Positions 7,712-13,617 of a DNA stretch of 13,617 nt are shown in pieces. Origin of the DNA: Saprospiraceae bacterium (GTDB lineage: Bacteria; Bacteroidota; Bacteroidia; Chitinophagales; Saprospiraceae); the NCBI GenBank assembly GCA_013361075.1, contig JABWAJ010000093.1, forward strand, positions 1-13,617, in the 5' to 3' direction. Within the stretch, counting starts at the first letter, position 1; each line of letters opens with the position of its first letter. A program made the translations under genes and the position numbers. The notes under the pieces were generated by a model. That model was not told the DNA's origin. It worked only from the letters and a program-made list of their open reading frames with translations, and made no database searches.

Positions 7712-7857
7712 CATTGTTAATCGAATAAACGTCGTCAAGTTTGACCCCAAAGAAGAAATGCGACACGGTAAGCAGATAGCTTAGTCGGGCAATGATTGTT
7801 GCTATCGGGGCCATAACCAGTAATTAATCACCAATACACTAATAACCACTACCCACT

Positions 7858-8472
7858 ATGGGCGTTGCAGAAAGAAAATTGAGGGCAAAAGAAGAAATGC
7901 GGCAGCTGATTCTGGAAACTGCGCGTAAGTTGTTTTTGGAAAAAGGCTTTGAGCACACCAGTCTGCGCAACATTGCAGAAGCCATTGAATACAGCCCTGC
8001 CACCATTTATTTGTATTTCAAGGACAAAAACGAGCTTTTTCACGCCTTACACATCGAGGGCTTCAAGATGATGCTCGAATACATGCAGCCATTGAGGGCC
8101 ATTGCAGATCCTTTCGAGCGTTTGGTGCAATTGTCTTATACCTATATCCGCTTTGCCCGGGAGAATCCTGAGTTTTACGACCTGATGTTCATTATGAATG
8201 CGCCGATGGATGCATTAGACACTGAAGAGAAGTGGGCAATGGGCGACCAAACGTTTGGGTTTGTAGTCTCTCTGATTGAAGAATGTCAGCAAGAGGGGCG
8301 TTTTCAGGGCAAAGATGCCTATCAGTTGGCTTTCCATTGCTGGGCAAGCGTTCATGGCTTAGTTTCCTTGGAAATCCGCCAGCGCACCCGGGTTTGCCAC
8401 GATGAAAAAATGAGGGCTTGTTTGGTAGAGGATAGTCTGGCTTATTTCATTGACGCCATGTCAAAGCTTTGA
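7858..8472 (+). CDS. TetR/AcrR-family repressor with WHG domain
   Basis: A 204-residue DNA-binding regulator, likely the local repressor of the efflux operon. The N-terminal helix-turn-helix spans about 14-60 (ILETARKLFLEKGFEHTSLRNIAEAI...ATIYLYFKDKNELF), the classic TetR pattern. The C-terminal ligand domain has the FARENPEFYDLMF and W-x3-HG (CWASVHGLVSLEI, about 161-173) features of WHG-type TetR proteins. The inducer cannot be told from sequence, though pump regulators of this class usually sense hydrophobic or toxic compounds. The ATG at 7858 fits the usual short N-terminal arm; no Shine-Dalgarno. It is followed by a small terminator and then tolC in the same direction. Confidence 0.93.
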   Translation: MGVAERKLRAKEEMRQLILETARKLFLEKGFEHTSLRNIAEAIEYSPATIYLYFKDKNELFHALHIEGFKMMLEYMQPLRAIADPFERLVQLSYTYIRFARENPEFYDLMFIMNAPMDALDTEEKWAMGDQTFGFVVSLIEECQQEGRFQGKDAYQLAFHCWASVHGLVSLEIRQRTRVCHDEKMRACLVEDSLAYFIDAMSKL

Positions 8473-8489
8473 TTTTGCCTTTTGTACCC

Positions 8490-8511
8490 AAATGGACGTT
8501 CCATTTTTTTT
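8490..8511 (+). terminator. Small terminator after tetR
   Basis: aaatgga (8490-8496) pairs with tccattt (8500-8506) around a 3-base loop and runs into eight T residues (8504-8511), 17 bases after the tetR stop. The stem is short and A/T-rich, so termination may be partial. It would separate tetR from the tolC transcript. Confidence 0.55.
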
Positions 8512-8542
8512 GCTCTTTTACTAAACACTGTTCATAAAATAT
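8510..8542 (+). promoter_or_regulatory. Candidate tolC promoter
   Basis: TTG at 8510-8512 and a degenerate TAaaaTat at 8535-8542 are 22 bases apart, mirroring the tetR promoter with an operator copy between them. The -7 box lacks the TTTG part, so the call depends mostly on the shared layout. Confidence 0.45.
8521..8535. promoter_or_regulatory. Putative TetR operator, copy 2
   Basis: ctaaacactgttcat is the second copy of the palindrome, 29 bases upstream of the tolC ATG. It shares 17 of 18 bases with the copy at 7685-7702. This implies one repressor controls both its own gene and the pump genes. Confidence 0.65.
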
Positions 8543-8563
8543 ACAATCATAACAATATTTCTT

Positions 8564-9922
8564 ATGATCACCTTACTGAAATCAAAGCCGGGCCTTTTGC
8601 TGCTGTTGTTGTCCGGCGCATCTTCTTTATTGGCGCAACACCCTGTTATCGAGCGCTATGTGCAGGAGGGCCTGAACAACAACCTACTGCTGAAACAGGA
8701 ACAAGTCGCTTTGGAAAAAAACAAGGCCTCGGTAGAGGCGGCGCGGCGCCTCAGCTACCCGACCATTGCCCTGCAGGGTTCCTATACCCTGGCTACCGGT
8801 GGCCGGGCCATTGACCTGCCCATCGGCGATTTGCTCAACCCCGTGTATGCTACTCTCAATGAAATGACCCAAACCAACCAGTTTCCGATGCTGGAAAATG
8901 TGCGGGAGCAGTTGTCGCCAAACAATTTTGCCGATGTCAAAGTGAGGGCTTCCATGCCGGTCATCAACCCCGATATCCGCATCAACCGCAATGCCGAGCA
9001 GGAAAAAGCGAGCATTCAGGAATTGGAAATTGGCCGGGCCAGGCGCGACCTTACGTACCAGATCAAAGCCGCTTATTTCAATTACCTTCAGGCGGGCGAA
9101 GCGGTCAAAATATATGAGAGTGCACTGGAATTGCTAAAAGAAAACCTGCGGGTGAACCAGTCGCTCCTGAAAAATGATAAAATCAACAAAGCACCGGTGC
9201 TGCGCATTGAGGCAGAAATCAGCAAAGTGAACGCCGAAATTGCCCAGGCCCGTACCAAACAGCTCAATGCTGCTTCGTACTTCAATACCCTGCTGCACCG
9301 ACCGATGGAAAACGAAATTGAGCTGGCTCCCCTTCCTTCGCCCGATTCGCTTCTGCTTGCCCATACAGCGCTGCAATTGCCGGATGTACAACGCCGGGAA
9401 GAGATCCAACAATTAGATAAAGCACTGCAATTGAATCAATTATCAATGACCGTTGCGGACAATTTCAACAAACCCCGATTGAACGCTTTTGTAGACCTCG
9501 GCGCTCAGGGTTTTTTAGCCAACCTTGACAACAGAGCCCCCTATGCCATAGCCGGGCTCCAATTGGAATGGACCCTCTGGAACGGCAACCGCAACCGGTG
9601 GCAGGAACGCCAGGTAGCATTAGAAAGCCAGCAACTGAACCTGCGCCGCCAGGATGTGGTGAGCCAATTCGAACTCAAACAGAAAGTAGCCGTGGAAGAC
9701 GTTCGTGCAGCTTACGAAAGTCTGAAAGCAACCAACCAGGAATTAGCCTCCGCTACAGAATACTTCAGGGTTGTGGACCGCAGCTACCGCGAAGGCATGG
9801 CTTCCTACATCGAGTACCTGGATGCCCGTACCCAACTGACCAATGCCCGTTTGCAAAAGAATCTGAAAGCTTTTAACCTCTGGGGGCAGATCGCCGCGAT
9901 GGAGCGTGAATTGATTTATTGA
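8564..9922 (+). CDS. TolC-like outer membrane efflux protein
   Basis: A 452-residue outer membrane channel that would form the exit duct of the tripartite pump with the next two genes. Signal peptide about 1-24 (poly-Leu core, cut at SSLLA-Q). The rest is two outer-membrane-efflux repeats with long amphipathic alpha-helical coiled coils, for example about 148-237 (RRDLTYQIKAAYFNYLQAGEAV... KAPVLRIEAEISKVNAEIAQARTK as separate segments) and 365-445 (VEDVRAAYESLKATNQEL...YREGMASYIEYLDARTQL). The YLDARTQLTNAR segment near the end is a family hallmark. There is no lipobox, so it is TolC-like rather than OprM-like. First gene after operator copy 2. Confidence 0.93.
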   Translation: MITLLKSKPGLLLLLLSGASSLLAQHPVIERYVQEGLNNNLLLKQEQVALEKNKASVEAARRLSYPTIALQGSYTLATGGRAIDLPIGDLLNPVYATLNEMTQTNQFPMLENVREQLSPNNFADVKVRASMPVINPDIRINRNAEQEKASIQELEIGRARRDLTYQIKAAYFNYLQAGEAVKIYESALELLKENLRVNQSLLKNDKINKAPVLRIEAEISKVNAEIAQARTKQLNAASYFNTLLHRPMENEIELAPLPSPDSLLLAHTALQLPDVQRREEIQQLDKALQLNQLSMTVADNFNKPRLNAFVDLGAQGFLANLDNRAPYAIAGLQLEWTLWNGNRNRWQERQVALESQQLNLRRQDVVSQFELKQKVAVEDVRAAYESLKATNQELASATEYFRVVDRSYREGMASYIEYLDARTQLTNARLQKNLKAFNLWGQIAAMERELIY

Positions 9923-10015
9923 TCACTTATTAAATAAAAACCGGCAATGGGACCAGCTTGGAAAAAAGACAACCACGCTCCGGCCATTGCATCTCATAAA
10001 AAATCACCTAATAAC

Positions 10016-11074
10016 ATGAAAAAGATATTTTTCCTGCTTCCGATGGCTTTGTTTCTGGCAGCCTGCCAAAGCGACAAAAAAAGCGAAACCACAGAAACTG
10101 CTGAAGAGCGCATTCCGGTAGAATTGCGCCAGGTAAAAACACAAACCGTTGCCGACCCGGTTTATTTGTCGGGACTGGTTTCCAACGAAAAAGAGGCCCG
10201 GCTTTCCTTCAAAACAGGGGGGGTCATCCAGCGGGTTTATGTAGATGAAGGCGACCGGGTAGCTGCCGGGCAACTGTTGGCCACGCTCGACCTTACCGAA
10301 ATCAGTGCGCAGGTCAGCCAGTCGCGTCAGGGTGTGGAAAAAGCACGCCGCGACTGGGAACGGGCCAAAAATCTGTACGCCGACAGCGTTGCCACAAAAG
10401 AACAATTGCAAAATGCCAATACCGCCTTCGAGGTGGCTAAAGAAAACCAGCGCATTGCCGATTTCAACCAAAAATTTTCTGAAATCCGGGCGCCTCATGC
10501 CGGCCGCATTGTGCGCAAACTCATGAATGAAGGAGAACTTGCGGGCCCGGGTACGCCGATATTTTTCATGGACGGGCAAGGCGAAGCCGCCTGGGTTTTG
10601 CGTGCTGGAGTTCCAGACCGCGATTGGGCCCGCATTGCTGAGGGCGACAAAGCAGAAGTCGTTTTCGATGCCTGGCCGGATGAAGTGTTTGTGGGTGTAG
10701 TCAGCAACAAAGCCGTTGCAGCCGATCCCCGCAGTGGTTCCTTTGAAATTGAAATCAAGGTGCAGGCAAAAGGCAAAACCCTCGCTTCCGGTTTGTTTGC
10801 CAAAGCCAAGCTCACACCTAATGCCGTGGGCCAGGTCAAGTGCGTCCCCATTGAAGCGCTGCAGGAAGGCAATGGAAAAGACGCCTTCGTTTTCATCACC
10901 AAGGACAACCAAACAGTACAAAAGCAGGCCATCCGGATTGCCTTCATCAATAAGGATTGTGTAGCCGTATCGCAGGGACTTGAAAATGTGACGGAAGTCA
11001 TCACTTCCGGGTCGCCGTTTTTGACGGAACGTTCGCTCATCAAGGTCATTCCGACACATACGAGCGCGCAGTAG
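10016..11074 (+). CDS. RND efflux periplasmic adaptor lipoprotein (MFP/HlyD family)
   Basis: The adaptor linking the RND pump to the TolC-like channel. I choose the ATG at 10016 rather than 9947 because it begins a lipoprotein signal, MKKIFFLLPMALFLAAC, with lipobox Cys17; the protein is then 352 residues. A biotinyl-lipoyl-like barrel-sandwich half (LSFKTGGVIQRVYVDEGD, about 63-80) is followed by an alpha-helical hairpin (about 94-151). The second lipoyl half comes next (FSEIRAPHAGRIVRKLMNEGE, about 154-174), then a beta-barrel domain (about 190-290) and a membrane-proximal C-terminus. It follows tolC by 93 bases and precedes the pump gene by 84, consistent with one operon. Confidence 0.92.
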   Translation: MKKIFFLLPMALFLAACQSDKKSETTETAEERIPVELRQVKTQTVADPVYLSGLVSNEKEARLSFKTGGVIQRVYVDEGDRVAAGQLLATLDLTEISAQVSQSRQGVEKARRDWERAKNLYADSVATKEQLQNANTAFEVAKENQRIADFNQKFSEIRAPHAGRIVRKLMNEGELAGPGTPIFFMDGQGEAAWVLRAGVPDRDWARIAEGDKAEVVFDAWPDEVFVGVVSNKAVAADPRSGSFEIEIKVQAKGKTLASGLFAKAKLTPNAVGQVKCVPIEALQEGNGKDAFVFITKDNQTVQKQAIRIAFINKDCVAVSQGLENVTEVITSGSPFLTERSLIKVIPTHTSAQ

Positions 11075-11107
11075 CGAAATTTTGTCACCTAATGTAATTA
11101 CTGGCAA

Positions 11108-11137
11108 TACCCTCTTCTCCTGATAGAGAACAGGGTA
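11108..11137 (+). other. Intercistronic hairpin between adaptor and pump genes
   Basis: Arms 11108-11118 and 11127-11137 pair over 11 bases with one C-C mismatch and an 8-base loop. No T-run follows, so it is unlikely to terminate. It may set relative expression or mRNA stability within the operon. Confidence 0.4.
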
Positions 11138-11158
11138 GCCATTTATAAAAATACAACC

Positions 11159-11890
11159 ATGAAAATTTCGGAATTTTCCGTCAAAAACTACCAGTTTACC
11201 CTCATCATGTTTGTGATGGCCATGCTGGTAGGCCTCACTGCGCTGCTCAACATGCCGCGCAGTGAAGATCCCAATATCGAATCGCCGTTTTATGCTGTTG
11301 TAGCCGTGTACCCTGGTGCGGGGCCACAGGAAATGGAAGAATTGGTAGTAGACCCGCTCGAAAATGCTTTGTCGGAACTTGAAGACGTCAAAACCATCAT
11401 TGCCGACATCAGCGACGGCCTGGCCTCCATCCGGGTTGATTTCAAATACAGTGTGGACGTCAACGAAAAATACCAGGAAGTAGTGCGCACGGTGAACGCC
11501 ATGCGCGGTGAATTGCCACAAGAATTATACGCCCTCGAAACGCGCCGTTTCCGGCCCTCAGATGTGAATATCCTCCAGGTTGCTCTGGTTTCCGAAACCG
11601 CTTCTTACAAGGAAATGGAAACGCAGGCCAACCGGCTGGAAGAAGCCCTGGAAAAAGTAAAAAACCTGAAAAACGTTGAATCGTGGGGCTACCCCGACCA
11701 GCAGGTGCGGGTCTCGCTGCGCTTAGAACAAATTGCCCAGCAAGGCATTCCAATCAACAACGTATTGGGGGCCATCCAAAGCGAAAATGTCAATATTCCC
11801 GGTGGCAACGTGTGGCTGAACAGCCGGAAATTCAACGTCAAAACGAGCGGCAGTTACGAAGACGTGGAAGAAATCCGCAATACCATCGTC
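11159..11890 (+). other. RND-family efflux pump, N-terminal segment
   Basis: This would be the proton-driven inner-membrane component of the tripartite pump. TM1 is clear (about 12-32, FTLIMFVMAMLVGLTALLNMP). It is followed by the RSEDPNIE segment and the porter subdomain with VAVYPGAGPQEMEELVVDPLENAL and a DGLASIRVDF strand, as in AcrB-type pumps. The last pump-like residues are SGSYEDVEEIRNTIV. A full pump is about 1000-1050 residues with 12 TM helices, so three quarters is missing here. Gene order and direction show that it belongs to the upstream operon. Confidence 0.9.
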
Positions 11891-13617
11891 TCTGGGCGGA
11901 ATTTGCGCCGTATTTTGATTAAACCGGAAACGGCCGAAAAATACCCCCACCTCTTTGCCATTGGCGACCTGATCGAAGAATGCCCTACCCTGGTCTCCAC
12001 CATCACCACCACCATTGACGACCGAGGCGAAGTGCTGGACAGTGCCAGCCCCAAACTGGCAAAAATTCGCGGCGAACTGCGGGTGATGTACGGCCGAATC
12101 CAGGAAAAACTCCAACGCATCCTCAACAGCAGCCTCAACCAATACCTGCAAGAGCCATTGGTAACGATGAGAAACGGCCGTTATGTCATCCCCCTCAAAG
12201 CAGATGCCAAAGGCCGCATCAAAGGCATTGTCCACGACCAAAGCGGCAGCGGCGCAACCCTATGGATCGAACCCATTGGCACAGTGGAGCTAAACAACGA
12301 GTTCCGCAGCCTGGAACTGCAAGAAGAACAAGAAATCCAGCGCATCCTGGCTGAACTCTCGGCCAAAATCGGGCAACAAGCCGACTCCATCAAGCGCGTG
12401 GTAGAACGCCTGGCCGAACTCGACCTGATCTTCGCCCGCGCCCGCTACGCCAGCGAGATACGCGCCTATGAGCCAGAGTTTGTGGAATGGCGCAAAATTG
12501 AGCAGGCCAAACCACCCAAACATGCCAACGAACTGGACAAATGGGTAGCCCCGCCGCCTAATTTACATCCAGGCTCCACCATCTGGATCAAGGCTGCCCG
12601 CCATCCTTTGCTCAACCCGGAAACCGTTGTGCCAACCGACCTGACGCTGGATGATGAAACCTTTGTTGTCCTTATCACAGGCCCCAACACCGGTGGTAAA
12701 ACGGTCAGCCTCAAAACGATGGGGTTGATGGTGCTGATGGCCCAATCTGGCCTGCATTTGCCCGCCCAATATGCCCGCATGACCCTGTTTGACCATGTGT
12801 TTGCCGACATTGGCGACGAACAATCTATTGAGCAAAGCCTTTCCACGTTCTCGGCCCACATGAGCAACATCATCCGCATCCTCAAACTCATAGATGACCG
12901 TTCTCTGGTGCTGTTGGATGAACTTGGCTCTGGCACAGACCCCGGTGAAGGGGCCGCTCTGGCAATGTCTATCACTAACTACCTGCGCGACAAAGGGGCT
13001 ACCACCTTCATTGCCACCCATTACCCGGAACTAAAGGTGTATGCCAGCCAGACCTCTGGGGCCACCAACGCCTCGATGTTGTTCGACATTGAAACGCTTT
13101 CGCCCACCTACGAGATGACGATTGGCATTCCGGGGCGTTCCAACGCCTTTGCCATCGCCCGGCGGCTGGGGCTAGACGATACCATCCTGGATGAAGCTAT
13201 TAAGCTGGTTGGCACGGGCAGCCACAAAGCAGAAGGTATTTTGGATGCCATTTACCAACTGCGCGACAAAATAACGGCCGAAGAAGCAGCAACTCGGCTG
13301 GCTTTGCGCGAGGCGGAACAGGAACGGGAACGTTTGCATCAGCGATTGGAACAAATTGAGGGGGAACGCCGCCACATTTTGCAAGAAGCCCGCGACCAGG
13401 CTAAAGCTGACCTGGAAGCTGTGCAAAACGAGTTGCGCCAGATGCGGCGGCAGATGCGTGATGCGGCTTCGCTGAATGCCCTTAAAAAGGTGACGCAACA
13501 GGTGGAGGAGCTAGAAACAGCCCAGAATAGACCCTTGGAAACGGCCGTTTCTCCTATTACCCCCGCCAAACCCCGCAAAAAAGGCGGCAAAGGGCTGCAA
13601 GTGGGCGATATTGTGCT
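11159..13617 (+). CDS. Open frame joining RND pump N-terminus to MutS2, 3' partial (probable chimera)
   Basis: One uninterrupted frame of 819 codons plus two bases, reaching the window end with no stop. Residues 1 to about 240 are a normal RND pump start. Residues from about 239-247 onward are MutS2, lacking roughly the first 90 residues of that family (estimated from the position of GEVLDSASP). No single known protein has this architecture: an inner-membrane pump fragment with one transmembrane helix and less than half of its porter domain would be joined to a cytosolic ribosome/DNA ATPase. The frame starts at an ATG 84 bases after the adaptor gene. I infer an assembly artefact and describe the two halves separately. 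A true genomic rearrangement is possible but less likely. Confidence 0.9.
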   Translation, partial: MKISEFSVKNYQFTLIMFVMAMLVGLTALLNMPRSEDPNIESPFYAVVAVYPGAGPQEMEELVVDPLENALSELEDVKTIIADISDGLASIRVDFKYSVDVNEKYQEVVRTVNAMRGELPQELYALETRRFRPSDVNILQVALVSETASYKEMETQANRLEEALEKVKNLKNVESWGYPDQQVRVSLRLEQIAQQGIPINNVLGAIQSENVNIPGGNVWLNSRKFNVKTSGSYEDVEEIRNTIVSGRNLRRILIKPETAEKYPHLFAIGDLIEECPTLVSTITTTIDDRGEVLDSASPKLAKIRGELRVMYGRIQEKLQRILNSSLNQYLQEPLVTMRNGRYVIPLKADAKGRIKGIVHDQSGSGATLWIEPIGTVELNNEFRSLELQEEQEIQRILAELSAKIGQQADSIKRVVERLAELDLIFARARYASEIRAYEPEFVEWRKIEQAKPPKHANELDKWVAPPPNLHPGSTIWIKAARHPLLNPETVVPTDLTLDDETFVVLITGPNTGGKTVSLKTMGLMVLMAQSGLHLPAQYARMTLFDHVFADIGDEQSIEQSLSTFSAHMSNIIRILKLIDDRSLVLLDELGSGTDPGEGAALAMSITNYLRDKGATTFIATHYPELKVYASQTSGATNASMLFDIETLSPTYEMTIGIPGRSNAFAIARRLGLDDTILDEAIKLVGTGSHKAEGILDAIYQLRDKITAEEAATRLALREAEQERERLHQRLEQIEGERRHILQEARDQAKADLEAVQNELRQMRRQMRDAASLNALKKVTQQVEELETAQNRPLETAVSPITPAKPRKKGGKGLQVGDIV
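11873..13617 (+). other. mutS2: MutS2 ATPase segment, 5'- and 3'-truncated
   Basis: MutS2 proteins are cytosolic MutS-like ATPases that act on collided or stalled ribosomes and on recombination intermediates. Visible parts: core/clamp helices with GEVLDSASP (290-298), MRNGRYVIPLKAD and IVHDQSGSGATLWIEP; Walker A GPNTGGKT (508-515; 12680-12703); STFSAHMSN signature loop; Walker B LVLLDELGSGTDP (583-595, D587/E588); and the FIATHYPELK switch. A coiled-coil stretch (about 700-785) and a KGLQVGDIV start of the KOW-like linker follow. The Smr endonuclease domain would lie past the window end. The N-terminus is replaced by pump sequence. Catalytic residues are intact in what remains. Confidence 0.9.

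Larger units (their letters stand above)
7529..7857. other. Intergenic region upstream of tetR
   Basis: About 330 bases, very AT-rich to about 7680, then the tetR promoter and operator, then a leader of roughly 140 bases. The leader has one 8-codon ORF (7758-7784, MRHGKQIA) and a 14-mer (7749-7762) repeated inside the start of tetR (7888-7901). No RNA gene recognised. Confidence 0.5.

Noticed and set aside
9947..10015. Longer adaptor start at the ATG at 9947
   Set aside because: It would bury the lipoprotein signal and lipobox under 23 hydrophilic residues; the start at 10016 is far better.
10004..11521. 505-codon open frame on the minus strand opposite the adaptor and pump genes
   Set aside because: It is antisense to two clear genes, spans their intergenic gap, and its translation shows no domain pattern. 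It is a by-product of codon usage on the other strand.
11159..13617. Novel membrane-anchored MutS2 system
   Set aside because: The join cuts both families at arbitrary points within domains and the MutS2 part looks foreign, which fits a mis-join better than an evolved fusion.
1..13617. CRISPR arrays, tRNA or rRNA genes, insertion sequences
   Set aside because: I saw no regularly spaced repeats, no cloverleaf or rRNA-like stretch, and no transposase in any frame.

Overview
The window looks like a Bacteroidota chromosome segment (probably a Saprospiria or Chitinophagia relative from a mixed community) that changes into foreign DNA inside its last open reading frame. The Bacteroidota assignment rests on three things. 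Start codons are preceded by A/T-rich stretches with no Shine-Dalgarno sequence. Promoter-like TAnnTTTG boxes are present. The gene content also fits: a Rcp-like orphan response regulator, short-form QueG, a large exported M14 peptidase, and a TetR-TolC-lipoprotein adaptor-RND efflux operon. The exact family cannot be fixed from the sequence alone.

Layout. 224-2143 (minus) is complete thrS. 2440-2907 (plus) is a stand-alone receiver protein whose 3' end overlaps, tail to tail, 2845-3807 (minus), queG. 3924-4520 (minus) is a small exported two-repeat protein with a clear terminator. 4890-7427 (plus) is an exported M14 zinc carboxypeptidase-like protein, followed by two strong tandem hairpins. 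7858-8472 (plus) is a WHG-type TetR repressor. 8564-9922 is a TolC-like outer membrane factor, 10016-11074 a lipoprotein periplasmic adaptor, and 11159 onward the start of the RND pump.

The efflux genes form one functional unit. A nearly identical imperfect palindrome lies in front of both tetR (7689-7703) and tolC (8521-8535). The first copy sits exactly between the two promoter boxes. The simplest model is a repressor that controls itself and the tripartite pump.

The most important anomaly is the last reading frame. It starts at 11159 as a normal RND inner-membrane pump (about 240 residues). Near 11873-11893 it changes, without a stop or frameshift, into a MutS2 ATPase that lacks its own N-terminus and runs off the window end. 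The MutS2 part looks like Chloroflexota/Firmicutes-type MutS2 rather than Bacteroidota-type. The switch falls where both families encode a similar short peptide (IRNT-[IL]-V-S). I read this as most likely a chimeric metagenome assembly at a short shared word, not a new fusion protein. Everything from about 11890 onward should not be assigned to the same organism until read support is checked. I found no rRNA, tRNA, CRISPR array or insertion sequence.
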